64,000 nucleotides of DNA from Spongilla lacustris (GCA_949361645.1 OX442415.1:9021254-9085253); one strand, 5' to 3'; positions 11,291-23,470 are shown, numbered from the stretch's first letter. Program-made: numbers and translations. Notes: generated by a model not told the origin, from the letters alone.

Positions 11291-12295
11291 TGGACCGCTG
11301 GCTGGGCCATGGGAGGAAGTACATGTACATTGTACATGCTGTTATCATAGTAGGAAAAGAGCCTATATTATAATGAAGCTATTGGTTTGCATGCTCAACT
11401 TGGGAGGGGTGCTCGGTTCGCCGATTTCGCCTAAATCTCTGTCGATAATAACACGAAATTAACAATGCATTCTATATTGCGTACGTGGTATTGAAAGTGC
11501 GCTTACTCTTTGACGTCGGCGGCTTCCCCATCCACGCCGTTGTCGCGCTCGAGACCGACTAGTAGTAAAAGATGCACATATACTCTTTGCAGCATCGCAA
11601 CTGAATACCGGCATTATTGTAACTGCATGACAGCGCAACGCCTGGGCAAAACTATGCCTGGCTCTACTATCGCAATAGCGTACGCGTGTGGAAATCAAAC
11701 ACTTTTCAAAATTACCTTTGATCGGTCGCATCGCTCTGATTCGATCGTTCCATTGCATTTGAAGAGGGGGTAGGAGTTTGACTCCTAAATGTACATGTAC
11801 ATAAAAGGTACATGTTTAATACGAATTGAATTTAGACAAACTGCATGCACGTCTTACGATGAATTCGAAGCTCCCATTTGAAGTATTACCGGCTGGCAAT
11901 TACATGTACGGTAGTTACATGCAGAGAGTGACAGCAATCTGAATTTATATAGGCCTATGAGCATCCGGAAATTATCGCCGACGTAAGAACTAATTTCTAA
12001 AGCGCGCTAGCTAGCTGTGTCCGTTATGTGTGTGTTCGCTACACTAAATGAAGTTAAACTGCACCTTTGATAGCAATTGAGCAGGCAGAACATGAAAACG
12101 AGAGTAAGTTGATTTACATTGTGTATGCCCATGTATTCTTGGATCATCAATCGGAACGTTAGCCCTCAAGAAAGATCTACTCAAAGAGAAGAGCAGAAAC
12201 GGAGAGCTGGAGGATAAAATAGCCCAATTATTGCTCAGTTTAGTTTACTAATATTTAATAAATGTATAGGATTTTGTTTCTTGCATAGGCAAAAC

Positions 12296-12871
12296 ATGGA
12301 AACAATACACGGTGCAAAGCCTAAGGAAGCAACAGCTGTTTTGTCGGTAAGTAACAAAAACAGCATTTAATTGGCATACACATGATATCCTGCATGTTGG
12401 TCACTAAGACAACTGTACTGGAATCAACACCTTTACATGTACATGTACATCCAAAGGTCACTGATATAGTTTTGTACCATTATGTACAGTATTCCTATAG
12501 TGAGTGTCCCACGCAGGCCAGATCGCCAGAAGAGCTCGTCACAGACAGTGATGACGAATGTGACCCAGAGGTGACCAAAGTGGAGGAGATGGATCTGGAA
12601 GACGAGGTCATATTAAAAGATGAAAACCGAAAGGTGGTACACATGACTACAAAGTAAGGTGCATTTCTTGAGTTACATGTACATTGTATACACTTATTCC
12701 ATGCAGTGGTTTGCATGTGGAGTTGGTGGTATCCATAAGGATACAAGGGAACATATAAGAAGCACGTGCAGGCATAAACATCTTCATCTACCACCAGACA
12801 GTGACCCTCGCATTTGGGACATAAGTTTCCCTGACACACAGGAATGTGAACGGATTATGGCACCAAAGTGA
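12296..12871 (+). CDS. Putative three-exon gene of unknown function in the element core
   Basis: Three segments have splice-like borders. The first runs from ATG 12296 to a GTAAGT donor at 12354. The second (~12507-12655) follows a TATAG or GCAG acceptor, encodes an acidic stretch (SDDECDPEVTKVEEMDLEDE) and ends before GTAAGG. The third follows TTCCATGCAG at ~12706 and encodes a Cys/His-containing segment (TCRHKHLHLPP) to the TGA at 12869-12871. An upstream open stretch near 12162-12245 reads as a short charged coiled coil (LKKDLLKEKSRNGELEDKIA) and could be another exon. No family is recognised. The opposite strand is also open across 12495-12839, so the call is tentative. Confidence 0.35.
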
Positions 12872-13436
12872 ATTATTATAATAAACCATTCAGATTTAAA
12901 GTAATGATCTTCAGATATACATATATACAGTGAAGATGGATGCATAGTGAAGACAGTACTCTTGAAATGACTGTACATGTAATACAAAAAAATCACAAAA
13001 ACACTAAGTTACATTAGCTAAAGTCATTGCAGCCTTACCTACTACCTTAGATCATTACATTGAGCATCAGATACATTCTATCTACACACATGTACATTGT
13101 ACTATCCCTCTTTAAATATGCGTTCAACAATAGTCTAGCCATGAGTAGTAAAAATGAATTTCATGCAACAAAAACAACCTAAGGAAAATGTAAACTCCTT
13201 TGATGCTGGTGCAATACAACCACAGGGTAAGTGACTGGGTGTAGCTCATCAAGATATGCAGTGCTTAATTAGCTTATCAAAGTAAACAAATGTGAACCAA
13301 GGAATCCTTATTACTCTTAGGCCATGTTAAACACATGGGAGGATAGAAAACAAAACCTTATACCTCTGCACCATTATGAGACATATATGTACATGTAGCA
13401 TGGACAAATCAATTGTCGTCAACCAACTGAACCAAG

Positions 13437-13525
13437 GTAGTGCAGAACAAAGGTGACATCATTTGTAATAGTACATGTAAATTCCACACACATGTGGAAG
13501 TTCTTAAAAGAACCTTTTAAGTTCA
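13437..13525 (-). repeat. Inner flank of right arm
   Basis: Reverse-complement counterpart of 9937-10026, sharing AAAGGTGACATCATTTGTAAT and AAGAACCTTTT. It defines the inner limit of the right arm. Confidence 0.75.
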
Positions 13526-13643
13526 TTTGCAGATGAATACACATGTACAAGTACAAATGAAGAACAACTTTAACCAGCAGATAATAATACATGTAATGGT
13601 GACACTGACAGAGGAGTGGAGTGGACAAGAGGGAGGACTGGAG

Positions 13644-13744
13644 TGACATATACCAGTGTTACTGTTCACACTGTGCACTAAGTCTGTTGTGGTACATGTA
13701 ACATGTCGTCACTTCAAACTAGTGACACAGGTACATGCACATGT
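13644..13744. repeat. Satellite orientation switch at the inner edge of the right array
   Basis: One degenerate unit at about 13644-13700 reads in plus orientation (ACTGTTCACACTGTGCAC, AGTCTGTTGTGGTACATG). From ~13745 onward all units read in minus orientation. The switch is not mirrored at the left array's inner edge (~9900). Confidence 0.6.
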
Positions 13745-16700
13745 ACACTTGTACACTGGGTACATGTCACCACAACAGACTCTGTGCACGGTGTGAATAG
13801 TGACACTGGTACACAGGGTACATGTCACCACAACAGACTCTGTGCACGGTGTAAATAGTGACACTGGTACACTGGGTACATGTCACCACAACAGACTCTG
13901 TGCACGGTGTGAATAGTGACACTGGTACACTGGGTACATGTCACCACAACAGACTCTGTGCACGGTGTGAATAGTGACACTGGTACACTGGGTACATGTC
14001 ACCACAACAGACTCTGTGCACGGTGTAAATAGTGACACTGGTACACTGGGTACATGTCACCACAACAGACTCTGTGCACGGTGTGAATAGTGACACTGGT
14101 ACACTGGTACACTGGGTACATGTCACCACAACAGACTCTGTGCACAGTGTAAATAGTGACACTGGTACACAGGGTACATGTCACCACAACAGACTCTGTG
14201 CACGGTGTAAATAGTGACACTGGTACACTGGGTACATGTCACCACAACAGACTCGGTGCACGGTGTGAATAGTGACACTGGTACACAGGGTACATGTCAC
14301 CACAACAGACTCTGTGCACGGTGTAAATAGTGACACTGGTACACTGGGTACATGTCACCACAACAGACTCTGTGCACGGTGTGAATAGTGACACTGGTAC
14401 ACTGGGTACATGTCACCACAACAGACTCTGTGCACGGTGTAAATAGTGACACTGGTACACTAGTACACTGGGAACATGTCACCACAACAGACTCTGTGCA
14501 CGGTGTGAATAGTGACACTGGTACACTGGTACACTGGGTACATGTCACCACAACAGACTCTGTGCACAGTGTAAATAGTGACACTGGTACACAGGGTACA
14601 TGTCACCACAACAGACTCTGTGCACGGTGTAAATAGTGACACTGGTACACTGGGTACATGTCACCACAACAGACTCTGTGCACGGTGTGAATAGTGACAC
14701 TGGTACACTGGGTACATGTCACCACAACAGACTCTGTGCACGGTGTGAATAGTGACACTGGTACACTGGGTACATGTCACCACAACAGACTCTGTGACCA
14801 GTGTAAATAGTGACACTGGTACACTGGGTACATGACACCACAACAGACTCTATGCACGGTGTAAATAGCGACACTGGTACACTGGGTACATGTCACCACA
14901 ACAGACTCTGTGCACGGTGTAAATAGTGACACTGGTACACTCGGTACATGTCACCACAACAGACTCTGTGCACGGTGTGAATAGTGACACTGGTACACTG
15001 GGTACATGTCACCACAACAGATACACTGGTACACTGGGTACATGTCACCACAACAGACTCTGTGCACGGTGTGAATAGTGACACTGGTACACTGGGTACA
15101 TGTCACCACAACAGACTCTGTGCACGGTGTAAATAGTGACACTGGTACACTGGGTACATGTCACCACAACAGACTCTGTGCACGGTGTGAATAGTGACAC
15201 TGGTACACTGGGTACATGTCACCACAACAGACTCTGTGCACGGTGTAAATAGTGACACTGGTACACTGGTACACTGGGTACATGTCACCACAACAGACTC
15301 TGTGCACGGTGTGAATAGTGACACTGGTACACTGGTACACTGGGTACATGTCACCACAACAGACTCTGTGCACAGTGTAAATAGTGACACTGGTACACTG
15401 GTACACTGGGTACATGTCACCACAACAGACTCTATGCACGGTGTAAATAGTGACACTGGTACACTGGGTACATGTCACCACAACAGACTCTGTGCACGGT
15501 GTAAATAGTGACACTGGTACACTGGTACACTGGGTACATGTCACCACAACAGACTCTGTGCACGGTGTAAATAGTGACACTGGTACACTCGGTACATGTC
15601 ACCACAACAGACTCTGTGCACGGTGTGAATAGTGACACTGGTACACTGGGTACATGTCACCACAACAGATACACTGGTACACTGGGTACATGTCACCACA
15701 ACAGACTCTGTGCACGGTGTGAATAGTGACACTGGTACACTGGGTACATGTCACCACAACAGACTCTGTGCACGGTGTAAATAGTGACACTGGTACACTG
15801 GGTACATGTCACCACAACAGACTCTGTGCACGGTGTGAATAGTGACACTGGTACACTGGGTACATGTCACCACAACAGACTCTGTGCACGGTGTAAATAG
15901 TGACACTGGTACACTGGTACACTGGGTACATGTCACCACAACAGACTCTGTGCACGGTGTGAATAGTGACACTGGTACACTGGTACACTGGGTACATGTC
16001 ACCACAACAGACTCTGTGCACAGTGTAAATAGTGACACTGGTACACTGGTACACTGGGTACATGTCACCACAACAGACTCTATGCACGGTGTAAATAGTG
16101 ACACTGGTACACTGGGTACATGTCACCACAACAGACTCTGTGCACGGTGTAAATAGTGACACTGGTACACTGGTACACTGGGTACATGTCACCACAACAG
16201 ACTCTGTGCACGGTGTAAATAGTGACACTGGTACACTGGTACACTGGGTAAATGTCACCACAACAGACTCTATGCACGGTGTAAATAGTGACACTGGTAC
16301 ACTGGGTACATGTCACCACAACAGACTCTGTGCACGGTGTAAATAGTGACACTAGTACACTGGTACACTGGGTACATGTCACCACAACAGACTCTGTGCA
16401 CAGTGTAAATAGTGACACTAGTACACTGGTACACTGGGTACATGTCACCACAACAGACTCTGTGCACGGTGTAAATAGTGTAACTAGTACACTGGTACAC
16501 TGGGTACATGTCACCACAACAGACTCTGTGCACGGTGTAAATAGTGACACTAGTACACTGGTACACTGGGTACATGTCACCACAACAGACTCTGTGCACA
16601 GTGTAAATAGTGACACTGGTACACTGGTACACTGGGTACATGTCACCACAACAGACTCTGTGCACAGTGTAAATAGTGACACTGGTACACTGGTACACTG

Positions 16701-19700
16701 GGTACATGTCACCACAACAGACTCTGTGCACAGTGTAAATAGTGACACTGGTACACTGGGTACATGTCACCACAACAGACTCTGTGCACGGTGTAAATAG
16801 TGACACTGGTACACTGGGTACATGTCACCACAACAGACTCTGTGCACGGTGTGAATAGTGACACTGGTACACTGGGTACATGTCACCACAACAGACTCTG
16901 TGCACGGTGTAAATAGTGACACTGGTACACTGGTACACTGGGTACATGTCACCACAACAGACTCTGTGCACGGTGTGAATAGTGACACTGGTACACTGGT
17001 ACACTGGGTACATGTCACCACAACAGACTCTGTGCACAGTGTAAATAGTGACACTGGTACACTGGTACACTGGGTACATGTCACCACAACAGACTCTATG
17101 CACGGTGTAAATAGTGACACTGGTACACTGGGTACATGTCACCACAACAGACTCTGTGCACGGTGTAAATAGTGACACTGGTACACTGGTACACTGGGTA
17201 CATGTCACCACAACAGACTCTGTGCACGGTGTAAATAGTGACACTGGTACACTGGTACACTGGGTAAATGTCACCACAACAGACTCTATGCACGGTGTAA
17301 ATAGTGACACTGGTACACTGGGTACATGTCACCACAACAGACTCTGTGCACGGTGTAAATAGTGACACTAGTACACTGGTACACTGGGTACATGTCACCA
17401 CAACAGACTCTGTGCACAGTGTAAATAGTGACACTAGTACACTGGTACACTGGGTACATGTCACCACAACAGACTCTGTGCACGGTGTAAATAGTGTAAC
17501 TAGTACACTGGTACACTGGGTACATGTCACCACAACAGACTCTGTGCACGGTGTAAATAGTGACACTAGTACACTGGTACACTGGGTACATGTCACCACA
17601 ACAGACTCTGTGCACAGTGTAAATAGTGACACTGGTACACTGGTACACTGGGTACATGTCACCACAACAGACTCTGTGCACAGTGTAAATAGTGACACTG
17701 GTACACTGGTACACTGGGTACATGTCACCACAACAGACTCTGTGCACAGTGTAAATAGTGACACTGGTACACTGGGTACATGTCACCACAACAGACTCTG
17801 TGCACAGTGTAAATAGTGACACTGGTACACTGGTACATATCACCACAACAGACTCTATGCACGGTGTAAATAGTGACACTAGTACACAGGTACACTGGGT
17901 ACATATCACCACAACAGACTCTGTGCACGGTGTAAATAGTGACACTGGTACACTGGGTACATGTCACCACAACAGACTCTGTGACCAGTGTAAATAGTGA
18001 CACTGGTACACTGGGTACATGACACCACAACAGACTCTATGCACGGTGTAAATAGTGACACTGGTACACTGGGTACATGTCACCACAACAGACTCTGTGC
18101 ACGGTGTAAATAGTGACACTGGTACACTGGGTACATGTCACCACAACAGACTCTGGGCACGGTGTAAATAGTGACACTGGTACACTGGGTACATGTCACC
18201 ACAACAGACTCTGTGACCAGTGTAAATAGTGACACTGGTACACTGGGTACATGACACCACAACACACTCTATGCACGGTGTAAATAGTGACACTGGTACA
18301 CTGGGTACATGTCACCACAACAGACTCTGTGCACGGTGTGAATAGTGACACTGGTACACTGGTACACTGGGTACATGTCACCACAACAGACTCTGTGCAC
18401 GGTGTAAATAGTGACACTGGTACACTGGGTACATGTCACCACAACAGACTCTGTGACCAGTGTAAATAGTGACACTGGTACACTGGGTACATGACACCAC
18501 AACAGACTCTATGCACGGTGTAAATAGTGACACTGGTACACTGGGTACATGTCACCACAACAGACTCTGTGCACGGTGTAAATAGTGACACTGGTACACT
18601 GGGTACATGTCACCACAACAGACTCTGGGCACGGTGTAAATAGTGACACTGGTACACTGGGTACATGTCACCACAACAGACTCTGTGACCAGTGTAAATA
18701 GTGACACTGGTACACTGGGTACATGACACCACAACACACTCTATGCACGGTGTAAATAGTGACACTGGTACACTGGGTACATGTCACCACAACAGACTCT
18801 GTGCACGGTGTGAATAGTGACACTGGTACACTGGTACACTGGGTACATGTCACCACAACAGACCCTATGCACGGTGTAAATAGTGACACTGGTACATTGG
18901 TACATGTCACCACAACAGACTCTGTGCACAGTGTAAATAGTGACACTAGTACACAGGTACACTGGGTACATGTCACCACAACAGACTCTGTGCACAGTGT
19001 AAATAGTGACACTGGTACACAGGTACATGTCACCACAACAGACTCTGTGCACGGTGTAAATAGTGACACTGGTACACTGGGTACATGTACATGTCACCAC
19101 AACAGACTCTGTGCACAGTGTAAATAGTGACACTGGTACACTGGTACACTGGGTACATGTCACTACAACAGACTCTGTGCACGGTGTAAATAGTGACACT
19201 GGTACACTGGGTACATGTACATGTCACCACAACAGACTCTGTGCACAGTGTAAATAGTGACACTGGTACACTGGTACACTGGGTACATGTCACTACAACA
19301 GACTCTGTGCACGGTGTAAATAGTGACACTGGTACACTGGGTACATGTACATGTCACCACAACAGACTCTGTGCACAGTGTAAATAGTGACACTGGTACA
19401 CTGGTACACTGGGTACATGTCACTACAACAGACTCTGTGCACGGTGTAAATAGTGACACTGGTACACTGGGTACATGTACATGTCACCACAACAGACTCT
19501 GTGCACAGTGTAAATAGTGACACTGGTACACTGGGTACATGTACATGTCACCACAACAGACTCTGTGCACGGTGTAAATAGCGACACTGGTACACTGGGT
19601 ACATGTCACTACAACAGACTCTGTGCACGGTGTAAATAGTGACACTGGTACACTGGGTACATGTACATGTCACCACAACAGACTCTGTGCACAGTGTAAA

Positions 19701-20243
19701 TAGTGACACTGGTACACTGGTACACTGGGTACATGTCACTACAACAGACTCTGTGCACGGTGTAAATAGTGACACTGGTACACTGGGTACATGTACATGT
19801 CACCACAACAGACTCTGTGCACAGTGTAAATAGTGACACTGGTACACTGGTACACTGGGTACATGTCACTACAACAGACTCTGTGCACGGTGTAAATAGT
19901 GACACTGGTACACTGGGTACATGTACATGTCACCACAACAGACTCTGTGCACAGTGTAAATAGTGACACTGGTACACTGGGTACATGTACATGTCACCAC
20001 AACAGACTCTGTGCACGGTGTAAATAGCGACACTGGTACACTGGGTACATGTACATGTCACCACAACAGACTCTGTGCACAGTGTAAATAGTGACACTGG
20101 TACACTGGGTACATGTACATGTCACCACAACAGACTCTGTGCACGGTGTAAATAGCGACACTGGTACACTGGGTACATGTCACCACAACAGACTCTGTGC
20201 ACGGTGTAAATAGTGACACTGGTACACTGGTACACTGGTACAG
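13745..20243 (-). repeat. 58-bp satellite array, right arm (minus orientation, ~105 units)
   Basis: Same family as 5625-9900 but inverted and about 2.2 kb longer. The array shows recent block duplications: segments near 15103-15456 recur at 15751-16104 (648-bp shift), and 15751-17100 recurs at +1016 bp. A 472-bp shift links 18080 with 18552, and a ~130-bp dimer containing GTACATGTACATGTCACC is tandem from 19060 to 20160. Variants TCACTACAAC, GACCAGTGT and GTGTGAATAG mark subfamilies. Confidence 0.95.
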
Positions 20244-20346
20244 ATGTGTGTGGTGACACGAATTTTTGTACACGAGGTTGACATAACAGACTTAGATACA
20301 AAGTGCACCTTACCATGACATGGATCCAGGATCTTCAGTTTGCTAG
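20244..20346 (-). repeat. Subterminal junction between satellite and transposase (right arm)
   Basis: Inverted, diverged counterpart of 5501-5624; shares TGGATCCA, TGACTAGCAA (as complement) and ATGTGTGTGGTGACAC. Confidence 0.6.
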
Positions 20347-21329
20347 TCATGTACATGTACCAATGTACTGTTTCTTAATGTAAGCGGTGTGAGTCAAGCT
20401 ACACTTGGAATACGAAAAGTTTCTATCAATTTCTGACTTTGGCCTGTGGGTACGCTTAGGTGGACCCTGGCTACTTTGTTCATCACAGGAAATGTCCACC
20501 ATCTCTGTGGCTTTACTTTGTTCATCCCCCTACATAGCAGGCTGCTTGGCTGTGTTCTTTTTGTGCCGGGACAGGGCCGAGCTACTGGCATACTTCTTGT
20601 CACAATCTGTGCACAGGTAGGCAAAGATCAGTTCAGACCTGGGTTGCGTTTTCTCCTGCCAGACACAATGCCTTTATCTTCATCATTTATTGCACTGTTT
20701 GTATTATTGGAAACATGGTCTTCCACAGTAGGTGGGTCAGGAATGGCATTAGAAGGACCTGGTTGGTCACTGTCTGGAACTCCAGGTGTTTCGGAAGAGT
20801 TGATAGCAGTGCCTGGTGTAGGCTTTGGACATACCCTTCCCTCTTCCTTGGGTCACGAATGTATTCCCTCACCTTCTCATACAGGTACAGTGACCGCATC
20901 AGGGACAATCCATTGGGGCTAATAACAGGTGGCATCACTTGGCTCTGATAAGCCTCCTGTATGTCCTTTATGGCCACTCCAGCCCTCAGCATGGTTACCT
21001 CGGTGGGGTTTGTGTCCGATGGCAAGGTCTTCATTTTCATGACACCAGGGTGTTCTCGGTCAAACTCAAATGTGTGGTAGCAACTAAAGCCAACCAGAGG
21101 CCCAAACCACTGGCCCAAAAAGGTGTTTCAATCATGGTACTGCCAGTCCTGGTACAGCTGTGGCACACAAGTGACGTCCTGGCCACACTGCCATCGAAAT
21201 CATAACTTCCATCGATCGGCATTGGTGCCACCGTCATCACCACCGTTCTCTATCCACGTCCAAATTTTCGTACCATTCAAACTCGTCCGCTGAATGATAC
21301 ACGACGAGCTCGTCGTCAGACTTCGCCAT
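20347..21329 (-). pseudogene. Transposase remnant, right arm (internal deletion, frameshifts)
   Basis: Minus-strand copy of the gene at 1795. The first ~40 codons (from ATG 21329) are conserved, then about 1.7 kb, including the Cys cluster and the catalytic aspartates, is missing at about 21187. Similarity resumes at the CVPQLYQDWQYHD region and runs through FDREHPGVMKMK to the C-terminal fingers. Frameshifts near 20870-20830 and loss of the first Cys of the last finger disable it. It lacks the palindromic MITE seen in the left copy, giving the empty site. It cannot encode an active enzyme. Confidence 0.85.
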
Positions 21330-21893
21330 ATCGTTTATCTACACAGAAGATAACGAATAACAACTGTCTATCATAGGCAACATTGTATAAAAACATTCTG
21401 ATTTCAATACTCACCGTCTTTTATCGATAAATAAATCGTATCCTGCTTTGTAGGTGTGGCTAGGTTAATAAAGTCCCAACCCACAGGAAATAGTTGAATA
21501 TTCATGTCTTCGGTGAATGGAAGCGGTTCATGCACATGCAACGGCGCGATTCGAGCGGGAAACTTGTACCAACTTTGCGCCGCTGTATCTCCAAAACGGA
21601 TGACATAAAAATTAACGAACAGAACAAATCGATAGGTATAGGACCCCTCTACCTATAAACCGAATTCGAGGCTATTTGATTACTCCTACCTAAAGTTATG
21701 GCGGATTTGAACCCGATGGGGTATCGAACGTTGCAATACTGGCACGGAGCAAGTGCAAGACTCCAAAATATATTTTGCCATAGGGAAATGGTGTAGTATG
21801 AAGTGTTGAAAATTGGAAGTTGATAGCGTTAACCGTTCGGAAGATATAGCAATTCAGAAGAGAAGCATTTTTATAACATTTTATATATATATA
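21330..21893 (-). repeat. 5' leader of the right-arm transposase copy
   Basis: Reverse complement of 1229-1794 with few differences, including CGATTCGAGCGGGAAAC and GATGACATAAAAATTAAC. It places the right terminus at 21922. Confidence 0.85.
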
Positions 21894-21922
21894 CGAAGGG
21901 CCATTTTGTCGGAAACTGTCCC
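21894..21922 (-). repeat. Right 29-bp terminal inverted repeat
   Basis: Exact reverse complement of 1200-1228, ending GGAAACTGTCCC. Confidence 0.85.
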
Positions 21923-21940
21923 ATATATATATATATAAAC

Positions 21941-21968
21941 GAAGGGCCATTTTCGTGGAAACTGTCCC
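21941..21968 (-). repeat. Extra solo terminal repeat
   Basis: A variant of the 29-bp terminus (GAAGGGCCATTTTCGTGG...CTGTCCC) lies 19 bp outside the main right end, separated by an AT run. It may be a leftover end from an earlier insertion or a tandem terminus created during transposition. Confidence 0.65.
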
Positions 21969-22360
21969 ATATAGCATACTGGTGGAATATAAAGGTAGCC
22001 TTGAAACAGATGAGCTAAATAATACCCACCCATGGTTATCATGAGAGATCTGTACTAGATCTGCACATGCAGCTGTTAGTAGGTGCATTGCACAAAAAAA
22101 GCAGGTAAATTTTTACATAATATTGATGCAATTTAAATGCAGATTGTGACATTCTAGCTGGGGTAAGGTACCATACTGCTAGTTCAGAGTATGTTGCAAC
22201 TTGCAACCACACAATGCTGCTTGGTGCTATACCAGTAGACCTGAATGATAGGTGTATAATGGCTGACGAGATAGGAGACAGGCATAATAATAGCATGTGT
22301 TCACTAGAATGGAAATGCACAAATGAGTGTCGGCTGCTCACTAATAAGAAGCTGTATTAA
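21969..22360 (+). pseudogene. Helitron-associated protein N-terminus fragment, two exons
   Basis: The first segment (21970-22108) encodes LVEYKGSLE, THPWL and TRSAHAAVS with an internal stop and ends at CAG|GTAAAT. The second follows AAATGCAG at ~22140 and encodes DILAGVRYHTAS, IPVDLNDRCIMADE and LEWKCTNECRLLT to a TAA at ~22360. The same order of motifs occurs at 31060-32052 and partly at 23524-23690. From memory this resembles the N-terminal region preceding DUF6570 and Helitron_like_N domains in invertebrate Helitron-type proteins. No Rep or helicase domain is present here. The giant element's right end abuts the first segment. Confidence 0.55.
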
Positions 22361-22486
22361 AGACAAAGGCCAGTACTATTTCAAAAATGCATAGAACAAA
22401 AATGCATAGTAGATGTTTGAGCTGGGCTGAACAAGTGAATTATATATAATAGCATTTAGCAATCAGACTAGCACTTTAGTGAGAGG

Positions 22487-22737
22487 TGTGGAGGCACCCT
22501 ATTTACTTTGAGTTCTCAAGCTGCACCTACTACTACTACCCACACTCCTTCCCTTTCCTCTCACTATGCCTAGTACTCCTCTCCTACCCCTACTCCTCCC
22601 CTCCTACTCCTTACCTCCTACCCCTCCCCCTCCCCTCTACCACTACTCCTCCCCTCCTACTCCTCTTCTCCTACCCCTCCCCCTCCCCTCTACCACTACT
22701 CATCCCCTCCTACCCCTACTCCTTCCCCCTACCCATA
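22487..22737. repeat. CT-rich (polypyrimidine) tract
   Basis: Irregular repeats of CTCCTACCCCTACTCCTCC and related motifs. Similar pyrimidine sequence continues at 23462-23525 beyond the MITE, so the MITE probably inserted in the tract. Confidence 0.8.
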
Positions 22738-23470
22738 CAGGGGTGGATCTAGGATTTTGGGAAAGGGGGGGTCCGATAAATATATTCCCAACTGGGGGAG
22801 GGTACGGGAGGGGGCGTGCCCCCTCCAGTGACAGCAAGGGGGTCTGGGGGAGCGCTGATAGCTTCCCCAGTGGGGTCTGGGGCAAAGCTCCAGCCGCTTT
22901 TTGCTTTTGCGTTTATTTAGCATGAAATTCACAGTGCTTTCCAATACAAACATGCGATTACTAGAGCCTGCGCTTGCATGGATAGCGACGAGAAAACTCT
23001 TCATTTTTCACAATGCTACGGTTCCTACTGCTACTTCGTGACGCAAAGCTTTTGTGAATTTGTGACCGAAGCGTGCACGTGGCCATGCACCAGCTACATG
23101 TCGGTCTATAAACGACTCACGTACGTTTTACTATAGTATTAGTACTTTTAGTTTGTTTAGCTCTATAGCTACGGTAATAACCTGCATGTATTCAAAAAGA
23201 ATCTGAGATCCATCCTCACACGCACCATTCGATCGCGATCGCGTATTAAATACTAATTAACCACACATGCAAAATTAAATTTCGTTAATAGGAAGATTTA
23301 GTTAGATCGATTTAGATCCCACTTGGCTAGAACGATGTGCAAGCCTGCAAATCCAAGGACGGTAACATGCAGAACGCTGCATAGATTACAGTATGCATTA
23401 CGTCATTCTTCATATAGGAAAGGGGGGGTCCGGACACCCTGGACCCCCCCCCCCCCTAAATCCACCCCTG
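22738..23470. mobile_element. G/C-tract MITE (CAGGGGTGGAT family)
   Basis: It starts CAGGGGTGGATCTAGGATT and ends CTAAATCCACCCCTG, with GGGGGG next to the left end and CCCCCC next to the right end. A proximal GC-rich hairpin (GCGTGCCCCCTCC, TCTGGGGGAGC) lies inside. No coding capacity is seen. Related ends occur at 25473, 29341, 30179, 33880, 37760, 41630 and 62814. Confidence 0.75.

Larger units (their letters stand above)
10027..13436. other. Single-copy core of the giant element
   Basis: This 3.4-kb region lies between the two arms and has no inverted counterpart. It holds two minisatellites (10740-10990 and 11000-11290), a minus-strand W/R-rich open frame (10431-10668), and plausible plus-strand exons around 12100-12871. 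It could be the ancestral element core with cargo genes, or host DNA captured between two oppositely oriented copies. Confidence 0.55.
1200..21922. mobile_element. Giant foldback DNA transposon with satellite-array arms
   Basis: The two ends are an exact 29-bp inverted repeat starting GGGACAGTTTCC. The left arm reads terminal repeat, leader, transposase, 58-bp satellite, 90-bp unique segment. The right arm is the inverted equivalent. The arms are about 8.8 and 8.5 kb, enclosing a 3.4-kb single-copy core. The left transposase is close to complete; the right one is deleted and broken. No clear target duplication can be called because both ends abut AT repeats (ATAT) and another element copy. 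Drosophila Foldback elements are the known precedent for long inverted repeats made of tandem subrepeats, but the transposase here is of a different type. An alternative is two separate insertions in opposite orientation that share a junction; the exact match of inner flanks (9937-10026 with 13437-13525) argues for one symmetrical unit. Confidence 0.75.

Noticed and set aside
5625..20243. Dozens of long open frames (Ser/Val/Thr/Cys-rich repeats up to 222 codons) on both strands
   Set aside because: They follow directly from 58-bp and 66-bp satellite units, occur in several frames and on both strands at once, and shift frame whenever unit length changes. No start context, splice sites or non-repetitive domain.
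5625..20243. CRISPR-like direct repeats
   Set aside because: Units are head-to-tail without unique spacers, the setting is eukaryotic, and no cas genes are present.
5625..20243. Centromeric satellite
   Set aside because: Arrays are only 4-6.5 kb, inverted relative to each other, and bounded by transposon ends.
22566..22925. Pro/Leu-rich frame
   Set aside because: Translation of a CT tract running into a G-rich MITE.
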